Source: 40-80 sp964503665
GTDB taxonomy: Bacteria > Bacteroidota > Bacteroidia > Flavobacteriales_D > Crocinitomicaceae
NCBI GenBank assembly: GCA_964503665.1
Contig: CAZDAR010000027.1
Span: 1 to 37,753, forward strand
Direction of reading: 5' to 3'
Length of the DNA: 37,753 nt
Position 1 is the stretch's first letter. Every line of letters starts with the position of its first letter. Positions 1 to 8,648 of the stretch are shown here, piece by piece. The position numbers and the translations under genes were made by a program. Under the pieces are notes generated by a model, which saw only the letters and a list, made by a program, of their open reading frames with translations, was not told the DNA's origin and did no database searches.

Positions 1-2256
1 AGATGGAGGTGTAGTAGTGACAGTTGGTGTGGTAGCAGCAGATAAAGGGTCGCCATTGCTAAAGTTACCACTACTATTTGATGCACAACCGTTAATTGAA
101 GATGATACGGTGTAATTGGTACCATTCACCATTCCAATAATTTCATTACCTGCTCCAACAGACGGACCAGGAGGAGTGAAGGTATAGGTAGCGTTAGGGT
201 CATAATTATCCATTATACTTGAACCTTGTTGTGTACATGTAGGTGCAACAGAACTTACCGAAGGTGTATTTGGTGAATTGTTGACAATCACATCAAGGGT
301 CGTGTCTACTGCACATTGATTATTGTCTACAACAAATGTATAGGTCGTAGTTTGGGTGTTATTTATTGCTGGAGACCATGCTCCTGTAATTCCATTATTG
401 GAAATATTAGGAAGGGTAAAAGTTGTTCCTGCACAAATAGGACCTGGATTGGTAAATTGAGGAACTGTGTTAGAATTAGCGGTAATAGAAACTTGAGATG
501 TAGCAGTACAATTATTAGCATCTGTGACTGTTACAGTATAATTCCCAGCTGTTAGATTCGAAATGTTTTGTGTTGTAGCACCATTTGACCAAGAGTAAGT
601 GTAAGCTACTGTTCCACCAGTAGCAGTAGCAGAAGCTGTACCGTTATTACTGCCACAAATATCTGTCTTAGAACTAGAGGCAGCTAAAGCAGCGTCAGGT
701 TCAATGATAGTAACGGTAGCTGTCCCTGGACAGTTATTATTGTCAGTAGTAGTGACAGTATAACTTCCTGCTGTCAGATTGCTCTGAGTTGCGCCTGTCA
801 GATTACCCGGATTCCATTTGTATGTGTAAGGGGTTGCTCCACCTGAAGCAGAAACAGTAGCGCTACCATCATTTCCTCCTTTACATTTTACATCTGATTG
901 ATTACTTATAGCAATTGTTATTGGTGGACATGCTGTAGTATTACATGCTGGTATAGCAGCGGCATTCGCTATGTTAAAAAATACTCCTGCAGCATCTTTC
1001 ACTCTGATAGGATAAGTTGTTGGTGCTGGTATAGTTGCTCCAGTAGCAAAATTAGCCCAAGAAGTAACATTTACAGCACAACCAGCTGGAATTGTACATC
1101 CAAACATACAGGCACTACAATCTTGAGTGATTACTTCATTTTGCCACGAAAAGGGAGCTGTTCCGCCTGAAGCAGTTAAATCTCCGTTTGCTTCTTTACA
1201 AACAGCTATGGCAGCACAGTCACTCACCAATACTTTTACTGTTGCTACATAACCACCTTGTGTTGTGTAGGTAATTGTATGTGTACCTGTTCCAGCAGTT
1301 GAAGGATTAAATGTTCCATTTGTCACGTCTGTGATACCTGTACCTGCCCATGTTCCTGGTGATGGTGGATTAGTACAATTAGAACCTTGTTGAGCTACTA
1401 AATTAATCGCTGGATCGCTTGTACAGAAAGTAGCAAATGGATCGGAAGGGTTACTTCCTACGTCGTCACATGAGTTCGTATTTGGCATCATAATTTCCGC
1501 AAAATCGCATGCTCCAAGTTGAACGCTCACATCATCAATGTAATAATAAGCGTAGGGATTCAAAGAGGAAACACCAGTACCAACAATCTGTGTATTGGCA
1601 TCGTTATAGAAATTCCCAATCATGAAATAACTTTCTCCACCAGTTGCAACATAATCCCATGATAGAAGCACCCAATCCGTTGTTTCAAGTATCAGGTTGC
1701 AATCATAATTTAACTGAGGGGTTTCATTTATTAAAGGACCTTGAGCACATGCGTCTCGCATATATTGCGTATTTGAAAAATAGACACCGATGTTATTAGT
1801 AGCGTAATTAACTGCGTCTGCCAAGCTAACGTAAAATGAAACACAATATGTTTGTCCAGCTTGTAAAGGAGAAGATAGTTTCCCTTGAATGTATTCTCGA
1901 TAACTTTGCCCAAGTGTACCCATTTCGTTCGTGATTATACCAGCGTATCTGTCACCAGTTTTAGCACATTGACTTCCTAACAAGTTGTCGGGGGCAAACA
2001 TTGGGCCTGGACCTCCAACTAATGGCATGGTGTTACAAGGAGAAAATAAATCGGGTGAAGAACAAGAATCTCCAGGAGTATTGGAATTTGCATTATCCCA
2101 ATCGGTCACTTGATTAAAGGATTCGCCAGCTGCAAACCCAGAACATGATCCTGTAGTGTTTTCGAAACTTGGATTCAAAACTAAATTTTGAGCGAATATA
2201 TTATTAGAACTTATTATAGACCAAATGGTTATAATTATTAAGAAATATTTATTCAT
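1..2256 (-). CDS. Secreted SprB-repeat surface protein, N-terminal part (partial)
   Basis: The frame is open from an ATG at 2256 to the left edge (752 codons, no stop), so the C-terminus is missing. Residues 1-22 form a signal peptide ending IFA before QN. Residues about 23-255 look like a jelly-roll, carbohydrate-binding-like module (LVLNPSFE at the start, YYYIDDVSV near the end), common at the front of Bacteroidota surface proteins. Residues about 453-508 (VKCKGGNDGS ... YTVTTTDNNNC) and 533-583 (ICGSNNGTAS ... YTVTVTDANNC) are SprB-type repeats, and a degenerate copy lies around 365-430. SprB repeats are known from gliding-motility adhesins and other large cell-surface proteins. The missing end probably carries a T9SS sorting domain (inference). 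The family is clear. Whether it acts in adhesion, gliding or polymer binding cannot be told from this part. Confidence 0.85.
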   Translation of the reverse strand, partial: MNKYFLIIITIWSIISSNNIFAQNLVLNPSFENTTGSCSGFAAGESFNQVTDWDNANSNTPGDSCSSPDLFSPCNTMPLVGGPGPMFAPDNLLGSQCAKTGDRYAGIITNEMGTLGQSYREYIQGKLSSPLQAGQTYCVSFYVSLADAVNYATNNIGVYFSNTQYMRDACAQGPLINETPQLNYDCNLILETTDWVLLSWDYVATGGESYFMIGNFYNDANTQIVGTGVSSLNPYAYYYIDDVSVQLGACDFAEIMMPNTNSCDDVGSNPSDPFATFCTSDPAINLVAQQGSNCTNPPSPGTWAGTGITDVTNGTFNPSTAGTGTHTITYTTQGGYVATVKVLVSDCAAIAVCKEANGDLTASGGTAPFSWQNEVITQDCSACMFGCTIPAGCAVNVTSWANFATGATIPAPTTYPIRVKDAAGVFFNIANAAAIPACNTTACPPITIAISNQSDVKCKGGNDGSATVSASGGATPYTYKWNPGNLTGATQSNLTAGSYTVTTTDNNNCPGTATVTIIEPDAALAASSSKTDICGSNNGTASATATGGTVAYTYSWSNGATTQNISNLTAGNYTVTVTDANNCTATSQVSITANSNTVPQFTNPGPICAGTTFTLPNISNNGITGAWSPAINNTQTTTYTFVVDNNQCAVDTTLDVIVNNSPNTPSVSSVAPTCTQQGSSIMDNYDPNATYTFTPPGPSVGAGNEIIGMVNGTNYTVSSSINGCASNSSGNFSNGDPLSAATTPTVTTTPPS

Positions 2257-2289
2257 AAAATATGAATTAATCATTTAAGATAACATAGA

Positions 2290-2321
2290 CAAAAATAATA
2301 AACTCTCCCACTAATGCTCAA
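2290..2321 (-). promoter_or_regulatory. Bacteroidota-type promoter for the SprB-repeat gene
   Basis: Read on the minus strand, TTG (2319-2321) is followed after 21 bases by TATTTTTG (2290-2297), matching the Bacteroidota pattern TTG-N17-23-TAnnTTTG. It lies about 34 bases before the start codon at 2256. Confidence 0.5.
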
Positions 2322-2572
2322 TTATAACTAATATTTAAGATTATTTTTAGTGGTTGTAAATCTCAGTAAAAACGATATGCTTTAGTTCAATTTATATTAG
2401 TTTCTAAAATGTTTGTTTTTTAAATAGATTTCAAATGAGCAAATAATCATATAGTTTTTTGGTTGTCAGTTTAATAGAAGTTTATCTTGTTATTTAGTAA
2501 ACGATAATAGCGTATTGAATCTACCATTCTCTAAATAATTCGCATTTTAGACCAAGAGTATGAAATTCTTAG

Positions 2573-2580
2573 TAATTTTG
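2573..2580 (+). promoter_or_regulatory. -7 element before the E1 gene
   Basis: TAATTTTG fits the Bacteroidota -7 consensus TAnnTTTG and ends 19 bases before the ATG at 2600. No clear TTG is seen at -33, so the call rests on the -7 element and its position. Confidence 0.4.
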
Positions 2581-2599
2581 TTTTTTAGATATAAACGTT

Positions 2600-4600
2600 A
2601 TGGAAAAGACAACGGCAATTAACATACAATTTGATAAAACAGGTTTTGAAAATGAGGAATTAATCACCATTTACAAAGCTTTATTAAAGCCTCGGTTAAT
2701 TGAAGAAAAAATGATGATCTTACTTCGTCAGGGGAAAATCACTAAATGGTTTTCAGGATGGGGACAAGAAGCTATTTCTGTAGGAACAGCGTATGCTATG
2801 AATCCAGATGAGTACTTGCTTCCAATGCATCGGAACTTAGGTCTTTTTACAACGCGTCACGTGCCATTAGATCGATTATTTTCTCAATTTCAAGGAAAAG
2901 CAAATGGCTTTACAAAAGGACGTGATCGTTCTTTTCACTTTGGCACTAACGAATACCATATTGTGGGAATGATTTCTCATCTGGGACCACAAATGGCCAT
3001 TGCGGATGGAATTGCGTTAGCTTCAAAATTAAAAAAAGAGGAAAAAGCGACCATTGTCTTCACTGGTGATGGCGGAGCTTCAGAAGGTGACTTTCACGAA
3101 GCAATAAATGTCGCTTCTGTATGGGAATTGCCCGTTATTTTTGCCGTTGAAAATAATCAATGGGGACTTTCAACTCCTAGTAATGAGCAATTTAGATGTA
3201 AGCAATTTATAGATAAAGCTATCGGTTATGGAATTGAAGGAATTCAAGTGGATGGAAATAATATTTTAGAAGTAATTCGTCAAGTGCGAAAAGCTGCTGA
3301 AAAAATGCGTAAAAAACCGAATCCAGTTTTGATGGAATTTATGACTTTCCGTATGCGTGGTCATGAAGAAGCTTCAGGAACGAAATACTATCCAGAAGGT
3401 CTTCAAGAAAAATGGAATGAATTTGATCCAGTAGTGAATTTTGAGAATTTCTTATTGGCAGAAAATATCTTAAAAGAAGAGGACATTACACGATTTACAA
3501 TAGATATTAAACATGAGATTCAAACTGCTTGGGATGATACTGTGAATGAACCTTCTATTATTCCAGATACGCAAAAAGAATTCGATGATTTATTTGCGCC
3601 TTTCGTTCAACAAGTAGTTGAAGCAGCTGGAAATACAACAACCAAACGATTTATAGATGCCATTTCTGACGGATTAAGACAATCGATGCAAAAACATGAT
3701 AACTTAGTTATCATGGGACAAGATATAGCAGAATATGGCGGTGTCTTTAAAATAACAGAAGGATTTGTGGAAGAGTTTGGCAAAGAGCGTGTAAGAAATA
3801 CACCTCTTTGTGAATCAGCAATACTTGGAGCTGGTCTTGGTTTATCTATTGCTAAAATGAAATCAGTTGTTGAAATGCAGTTTGCCGATTTTGTAACGAT
3901 GGGATTCAACCAGATTGTCAATAACCTAGCTAAGATTCATTGGCGCTGGGGACAAAACGCAGATGTTGTTGTGAGAATGCCAACAGGTGCGGGAACAGCA
4001 GCTGGACCTTTTCATTCACAGTCGAATGAAGCGTGGTTTTTTCATGTTCCAGGTTTGAAAATAGTCTATCCTTCTTCTCCAAGTGATGCGAAAGGATTAA
4101 TTACTGCAGCGATTGCAGATCCAAATCCAGTACTTTATTTTGAACACAAATATTTATATCGTCATTTAAAAGAAGATATCTTTGATGACTACTATACTAT
4201 AGAAATAGGTAAAGCCAATACCATTCAAAAAGGAGATGAAATAAGCGTTATAACGTATGGAATGGGTGTTCATTGGGCGGTTGAAGTGGCTGAAAATCAT
4301 CCAGATATAAGTCTTGAAATTATCGATTTAAGAACCTTAGCACCATTGGATAAAGAAGCTATTTTCACTTCTGTTAAAAATACAGGTAAAGTAATCGTCT
4401 TACATGAAGATAATATTACTGGTGGTGTAGGAGCTGAAATAGCTTCCCTAATCAATGAGAACTGTTTTGAGTATTTAGATGCACCTGTTAAGAGAATTGC
4501 TGCATTGGATACGCCGATTCCATTTACGGCCGATCTAGAAGATAACTATTTGCCAAAAAATAGATTGCTAGAAGCAATTCTTGAATTGAGTGCTTATTAA
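2600..4600 (+). CDS. 2-oxoacid dehydrogenase E1, alpha and beta subunits fused
   Basis: This 666-residue thiamine-diphosphate enzyme carries out oxidative decarboxylation of 2-oxoacids, most likely branched-chain ones, feeding acyl groups to a lipoyl E2. The alpha half (about 1-330) has the thiamine-diphosphate/Mg motif beginning GDGGASEGD at 156 and ending NN at 185-186. The beta half (about 345-666) has GQDIAEYGG near 373, the cofactor-activating Glu405 in TPLCE, and the C-terminal transketolase-like domain. In most bacteria these are two proteins, but single-chain forms of this length are common in Bacteroidota. No E2 or E3 gene is nearby, so the complex is encoded in scattered places. Pyruvate cannot be excluded as substrate, but the alpha part resembles the branched-chain group. 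There is no frameshift and the start is clear. Confidence 0.85.
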   Translation: MEKTTAINIQFDKTGFENEELITIYKALLKPRLIEEKMMILLRQGKITKWFSGWGQEAISVGTAYAMNPDEYLLPMHRNLGLFTTRHVPLDRLFSQFQGKANGFTKGRDRSFHFGTNEYHIVGMISHLGPQMAIADGIALASKLKKEEKATIVFTGDGGASEGDFHEAINVASVWELPVIFAVENNQWGLSTPSNEQFRCKQFIDKAIGYGIEGIQVDGNNILEVIRQVRKAAEKMRKKPNPVLMEFMTFRMRGHEEASGTKYYPEGLQEKWNEFDPVVNFENFLLAENILKEEDITRFTIDIKHEIQTAWDDTVNEPSIIPDTQKEFDDLFAPFVQQVVEAAGNTTTKRFIDAISDGLRQSMQKHDNLVIMGQDIAEYGGVFKITEGFVEEFGKERVRNTPLCESAILGAGLGLSIAKMKSVVEMQFADFVTMGFNQIVNNLAKIHWRWGQNADVVVRMPTGAGTAAGPFHSQSNEAWFFHVPGLKIVYPSSPSDAKGLITAAIADPNPVLYFEHKYLYRHLKEDIFDDYYTIEIGKANTIQKGDEISVITYGMGVHWAVEVAENHPDISLEIIDLRTLAPLDKEAIFTSVKNTGKVIVLHEDNITGGVGAEIASLINENCFEYLDAPVKRIAALDTPIPFTADLEDNYLPKNRLLEAILELSAY

Positions 4601-4643
4601 TTAAGAATTTAAAGACTAAATAAATTCAAGGAATAGCGTTTAC

Positions 4644-6398
4644 TTATTTGATTTTATCGAGTAAGATGTAATCAAAATCGCTTTGTTTGTAGATATATGT
4701 AGATATATTTTCAAAGCCATCATTGTTAGAAACTCTTTTGACATTAAAGTCGTTCATTATTAAGTTATTAGGTTCTTTATTTAAAAGGAGCACCGACATG
4801 AAATAATAAGTAACGTCAAAACCTTGTGCCATGATTTTGGTGAAGTCTGTATTATATTTTTGTCTAAATCCGTAGGCAACATTCTTCGTCTCAGCTTTAG
4901 AATAGTCTAAATCATTGGCCATGCTAAAGTGGAAGTTATACGTATTTTTATAATAGTTCTTCACTCTATCCATAGAAGTCCATTCTTTCGTTCCAAAAAT
5001 AGAAATGGTACCAGAACCTACTTTTTTGTTGTTTTGATGAACAATATTCATAAATTTAGTCACCGCATTTGATTCTCTTGATGGATAAACAATAGTTGTG
5101 TTGACGCCTTTCGTAAAATAACCAGGAAGATCACCAACTTCACATTCGATAAATTTCACTCCTGTATTTTCATTTAATGTCTGTAGTTTATTCCTGAAAG
5201 TATTGTATAACGCCATATCATTCGTAGAAGGTTTTACTAATAGAATTTTACCTGCATCTGTTTTCTTTGATAAATAGATAGCCATTCCTTCCATTAATGA
5301 CAAATCAGAAGTCATTGCATTAGCGACATACTCATTTCCTTTCAAAGGTTTGGTATAACCTAATAATGGATTGATTATTTTAATTTTATTATTCTTACAA
5401 AAAGTTGCAGCTGCATCCATTGAAGCGCCAACAAAAGGACCTATTATAATATCTGCATCTAAATGATTCGCAAGTTTCTTTTTAAAAGCAGAGGTGTCTC
5501 CTGAACAATCAATCACAAAGACATCAGCATTTAAACCAAGTTTTTGAAGTGAATCTAATGCATATTCTGCACCCATATAGAATTCTGTAGATATATCGCC
5601 AAATTTCTCGTCCTTATTAGATAATCCTAGTGGAAGTGCAATTATGATTTTGTAAGAGTCTTTCTTTTTGAAAACAAAATCATTTTTAGGTAATTCTTCT
5701 TTTTCTTCTATTTTAATTTTTGTAACATCCCTTATTCCAATGGGTTTATATTCCTCTCTTTTCAATGGAATATAAATTATCATACCTGGATTAATAGTAT
5801 TGTTTTTAATACCATTGTAAGCGATAATATCTTTTTGAGGAACTAAATAACGCTTAGAAATACTGAATAATGTTTCTAATTTTGACACTTGGTGTGGAAT
5901 GACAGTGTCGTAATAAATGACATTTGTAGATGAAGAATGATTGGTTTTATTTCCTTCGTCAGGAATAATTAATTTTTGTCCGATTCGGATACCAGACTCC
6001 AATCCTGTATTTGCTTCGACAAGCTCGTTTAGTGTAATGTTGTACTTTCTTGCTATCGAGTACAATGTTTCTTGCTTTTCAACGATATGAAATTTTTTCA
6101 ACTTGAAGCTATCATCAAAAGCCTTTCCGTCTAGTATGGTATTAGTTGATGGAGGATTAGTTACTACTGCGTTTGTAGGGAAATATAATTTCTGTCCTAT
6201 ATTAATTCCTTTTTCAGCTTCTGGGTTATTGTTTAAAATATCACTCAACGAAATATTGTATTGTTTGGAGATACTGTAAAGCGTATTTCCTTTAACAACT
6301 TCATGAACAATATATTCTTTGCCATTAATTACTTCTTTCGTTTGACTGAAAATTGAAAAACTAAAAAGCAACAAAAGTAGTAGTAACGTATTTTTCAT
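4644..6398 (-). CDS. LysM-repeat protein with periplasmic-binding-like C-terminal domain
   Basis: This exported protein has 584 residues. I chose the ATG at 6398 because it is directly followed by a signal peptide (MKNTLLLLL ... FSQ). A start at 6437 would add 13 charged residues in front and overlap guaA. Three LysM modules follow, each with a core like GNTLYSISKQYNIS or ETLYSIARKYNIT and ending GQKL.. (about 30-75, 100-145 and 160-210). LysM modules bind peptidoglycan. The rest (about 255-584) resembles a type I periplasmic binding fold, as in amino-acid ABC receptors: KIIIALPLGL, then ADIIIGPFVG. No transporter genes adjoin. A role as a cell-wall-bound sensor or scaffold is inference. It lies 29 bases after guaA and is probably cotranscribed with it. 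Confidence 0.8.
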   Translation of the reverse strand: MKNTLLLLLLLFSFSIFSQTKEVINGKEYIVHEVVKGNTLYSISKQYNISLSDILNNNPEAEKGINIGQKLYFPTNAVVTNPPSTNTILDGKAFDDSFKLKKFHIVEKQETLYSIARKYNITLNELVEANTGLESGIRIGQKLIIPDEGNKTNHSSSTNVIYYDTVIPHQVSKLETLFSISKRYLVPQKDIIAYNGIKNNTINPGMIIYIPLKREEYKPIGIRDVTKIKIEEKEELPKNDFVFKKKDSYKIIIALPLGLSNKDEKFGDISTEFYMGAEYALDSLQKLGLNADVFVIDCSGDTSAFKKKLANHLDADIIIGPFVGASMDAAATFCKNNKIKIINPLLGYTKPLKGNEYVANAMTSDLSLMEGMAIYLSKKTDAGKILLVKPSTNDMALYNTFRNKLQTLNENTGVKFIECEVGDLPGYFTKGVNTTIVYPSRESNAVTKFMNIVHQNNKKVGSGTISIFGTKEWTSMDRVKNYYKNTYNFHFSMANDLDYSKAETKNVAYGFRQKYNTDFTKIMAQGFDVTYYFMSVLLLNKEPNNLIMNDFNVKRVSNNDGFENISTYIYKQSDFDYILLDKIK

Positions 6399-6427
6399 TT
6401 TATTTTTTTTATTCTCTTTTGCAAAAA

Positions 6428-7960
6428 TCATTCCCATTCTATCGTAGCAGGTGGTTTTGAGCTAATATCATACGTTACTCTATTCACCCCTTTTACTTGG
6501 TTAATGATTCTGTTAGATGTTTTGGCTAAAAATTCATACGGCAAATGTACCCAATCTGCGGTCATTCCATCGACAGAAGAAACAGCCCGTAATGCTACTG
6601 CATTTTCATACGTACGTTCGTCTCCCATAACACCAACAGACTGTACAGGTAATAAAATTGCTCCAGCTTGCCATACTTCATTATAAAGACCTTCTGCTTT
6701 TAAACCGTTGATAAAGATAGCATCCACTTCTTGGAGTACTCTCACTCTTTCGGGTGTAACTTCTCCTAAGACACGAATGCCAAGTCCTGGACCTGGGAAA
6801 GGATGACGTTGTATTAGTGCATCATCCATATTTAGAGATATTCCAACTCTTCTTACTTCATCCTTAAATAGCAAGCGTAAAGGCTCGACCACTTTTAGTT
6901 TCATGTAATCAGGTAACCCACCTACATTATGGTGTGATTTTATAGTTTTTGATGGACCTCCAGTGGCAGAAACAGATTCTATCACATCAGGGTAAATAGT
7001 GCCTTGTGCTAGCCATGTCGCTCCTTCAATTTTCTTTGACTCTTCGTCAAAAATATCAATGAACGTTTTTCCAATTGCCTTTCGCTTAAGTTCTGGATCT
7101 GTTAATCCTTTCAATTCGGCAAAGAAACGATCAGATGCCTTAACACCCTTTACATTTAAACCCATGTGTTTATAGGATTCTAAAACTTCTTCAAATTCAT
7201 TTTTACGCAATAAACCATGGTCAACGAAAATACAATATAGATTTTTACCGATAGCTTTATTCATCAAAACCGCCGTAACGGAAGAGTCAACACCACCAGA
7301 AAGGGCTAAAATTACTTTGTCATTTCCTAGCTTCTCCTTGAGATCAGCTACAGTTGATTCGACGAATGAAAGCGGTGTCCATGATTGCTCACATTGACAG
7401 ATATTCACTATGAAGTTCTTCATCAGTACGTTACCTTCTGTAGAATGGTAAACTTCTGGGTGAAATTGAACACCATAGGTAGTTTCATTTTCAATTTTAA
7501 AACCAGCGACTTTCACCTCATTTGTTGAAGCGATGATGGTATAATTACTAGGTACTTCCTTAATAGTATCTCCGTGTGACATCCACACTTGAGAATTAAG
7601 TGTCATTCCTGTTGTTAGTTCATTTTTTGTATCTACATAAGATAAATTCGCACGACCATATTCGCGTATAGTGGCTGGAAGAACTTCACCTCCAAAGCTA
7701 TTTACTAAATATTGAGCTCCGAAACAAATTCCTAACAATGGTAATTTACCTTTGAAGGCAGATAAATCTGGTTGTGGTGAATTCTCATCTCTTGTTGAAA
7801 AAGGACTTCCTGATAAAATAACACCTTTGATGTTATCTGTAATTTCAGGAATTTTATTCCACGGATGAATTTCACAATAGACATTCAGTTCTCTAATTCT
7901 TCTAGCAATGAGCTGCGTGTATTGAGAACCAAAATCGAGGATAAGTATCATTTCTTGCAT
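6428..7960 (-). CDS. guaA: GMP synthase (glutamine-hydrolysing)
   Basis: GuaA converts XMP, glutamine and ATP to GMP, the last step of guanine nucleotide synthesis, in the cytoplasm. The 510-residue length is normal. The class I glutamine amidotransferase domain has the nucleophile Cys79 (LLGICFGAQY) and His168/Glu170 (FHPEV). The ATP pyrophosphatase domain has its P-loop SGGVDSS at 221-227. The C-terminal dimerisation domain ends TIEWE, as in other GuaA proteins. The ATG at 7960 has a TAAATTTG promoter element just upstream. An ATG three codons inside would also be possible. A LysM protein follows closely, which suggests a two-gene transcript. Confidence 0.97.
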   Translation of the reverse strand: MQEMILILDFGSQYTQLIARRIRELNVYCEIHPWNKIPEITDNIKGVILSGSPFSTRDENSPQPDLSAFKGKLPLLGICFGAQYLVNSFGGEVLPATIREYGRANLSYVDTKNELTTGMTLNSQVWMSHGDTIKEVPSNYTIIASTNEVKVAGFKIENETTYGVQFHPEVYHSTEGNVLMKNFIVNICQCEQSWTPLSFVESTVADLKEKLGNDKVILALSGGVDSSVTAVLMNKAIGKNLYCIFVDHGLLRKNEFEEVLESYKHMGLNVKGVKASDRFFAELKGLTDPELKRKAIGKTFIDIFDEESKKIEGATWLAQGTIYPDVIESVSATGGPSKTIKSHHNVGGLPDYMKLKVVEPLRLLFKDEVRRVGISLNMDDALIQRHPFPGPGLGIRVLGEVTPERVRVLQEVDAIFINGLKAEGLYNEVWQAGAILLPVQSVGVMGDERTYENAVALRAVSSVDGMTADWVHLPYEFLAKTSNRIINQVKGVNRVTYDISSKPPATIEWE

Positions 7961-7964
7961 AGTG

Positions 7965-7972
7965 CAAATTTA
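7965..7972 (-). promoter_or_regulatory. -7 element before guaA
   Basis: On the minus strand this reads TAAATTTG, a full match to TAnnTTTG, ending only 4 bases before the guaA ATG at 7960. A transcript starting about 7 bases downstream would be leaderless or nearly so. No TTG is seen at -33. Confidence 0.4.
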
Positions 7973-8155
7973 AGAGAAATGTTGGAAAAATTGAATGGGA
8001 TAGTAGAAATTAATTATTAAGCTCATATATTATAATAATGGGACTAAAGAGGAAGTTAAAACAAATAATACAGAAACACCTACCTTTCAATCTCAAGAGA
8101 TTAAAAGAGAACCCTCTCGAAATTTAAATTTAAACAAAAGTCAGAATAATTTTTA

Positions 8156-8163
8156 TATATTTG
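8156..8163 (+). promoter_or_regulatory. -7 element before the first small lipoprotein
   Basis: TATATTTG matches TAnnTTTG and lies 28 bases before the ATG at 8192. No TTG is found at the -33 position. Confidence 0.45.
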
Positions 8164-8191
8164 TAAATTATAAACTAGAAAATCAATCATT

Positions 8192-8542
8192 ATGAAAAGA
8201 AACCTTTTATATGTATCTTTATTTTTAGCTACTGCATTAGTTAGTTGTAAATCTAAGGAAGTTGCGGAACAACCCGTAGAGGAAGTAACAACAGAGGAAG
8301 TAACAACAGAGGAAGTAATAATAGAAGAGCCAGTTGTTGACGCTCCAGTTGAAGAAACTAAAACAACTGCTAAAAAAACGACAAAGAAAGAAGTTGAAGA
8401 ACCAATTTTAGAATCTAAAGAAGCTCCAAGTATTTCCAAAACTAAAGGAGGATTAAGCGATGCTTTTAAAGAAGATGCAAAAGAAACACCTAAAATTGAA
8501 AGAAAAAAGGGTTTAGGTGACATGCTTAATGAAGGTAAATAG
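8192..8542 (+). CDS. Small Glu/Lys-rich lipoprotein with PILESxxAPS motif
   Basis: A 116-residue predicted lipoprotein. Residues 1-18 are a signal sequence ending in the lipobox LVSC, with Cys19 as the acylation site. The mature part is low-complexity and acidic/basic, with EEVTT repeated (about 30-44) from a 15-base DNA repeat, then a Lys/Thr stretch (57-67). Residues 71-80 read PILESKEAPS, followed by a KxKxGL element at 83-88. A second KxKxGL-like element, KIERKKGL, is at 101-108. The same PILESxxAPS...KGL arrangement ends the small lipoprotein at 10009, so the two are probably homologous. I know no function for it. The disordered composition suggests a periplasmic or surface tether rather than an enzyme (inference). 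Confidence 0.75.
   Translation: MKRNLLYVSLFLATALVSCKSKEVAEQPVEEVTTEEVTTEEVIIEEPVVDAPVEETKTTAKKTTKKEVEEPILESKEAPSISKTKGGLSDAFKEDAKETPKIERKKGLGDMLNEGK
8279..8323 (+). repeat. 15-base tandem repeat inside the lipoprotein gene
   Basis: The unit GAGGAAGTAACAACA is present twice exactly (8279-8293 and 8294-8308). A third copy (8309-8323) has two C-to-T changes. It encodes EEVTT units and keeps the frame, so copy-number change would lengthen or shorten the protein without breaking it. Confidence 0.85.
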
Positions 8543-8605
8543 TAATTTAATTTTAATAATTGATTGTTTTTACAACAACATTTATTAAATTCAATTTTAA
8601 ATTAT

Positions 8606-8613
8606 TATATTTG
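8606..8613 (+). promoter_or_regulatory. -7 element before the T9SS cargo gene
   Basis: TATATTTG matches TAnnTTTG and lies 35 bases before the ATG at 8649. It suggests that this gene has its own promoter, apart from the lipoprotein upstream. Confidence 0.45.
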
Positions 8614-8648
8614 CAATTACATATATTAAAAACTAAAATTTAAAAGTT

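Larger units (their letters stand above)
2257..2599. other. Divergent intergenic region between the SprB-repeat gene and the E1 gene
   Basis: A 343-base AT-rich stretch separates two divergent genes. It holds a leftward promoter near 2290-2321 and a rightward -7 element at 2573-2580. I see no RNA gene, repeat or convincing small ORF in it. Confidence 0.6.

Noticed and set aside
316..1170. Plus-strand Cys/Ser/Trp-rich frames at 316-555 and 898-1170
   Set aside because: They are antisense shadows of the SprB-repeat gene, whose repetitive Thr/Asn/Gly codons give odd compositions on the other strand.
8101..8523. Minus-strand 140-residue frame opposite the small lipoprotein
   Set aside because: Its Ser/Val/Thr-rich repeats mirror the EEVTT repeat. 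The plus strand has the signal peptide, lipobox and promoter.
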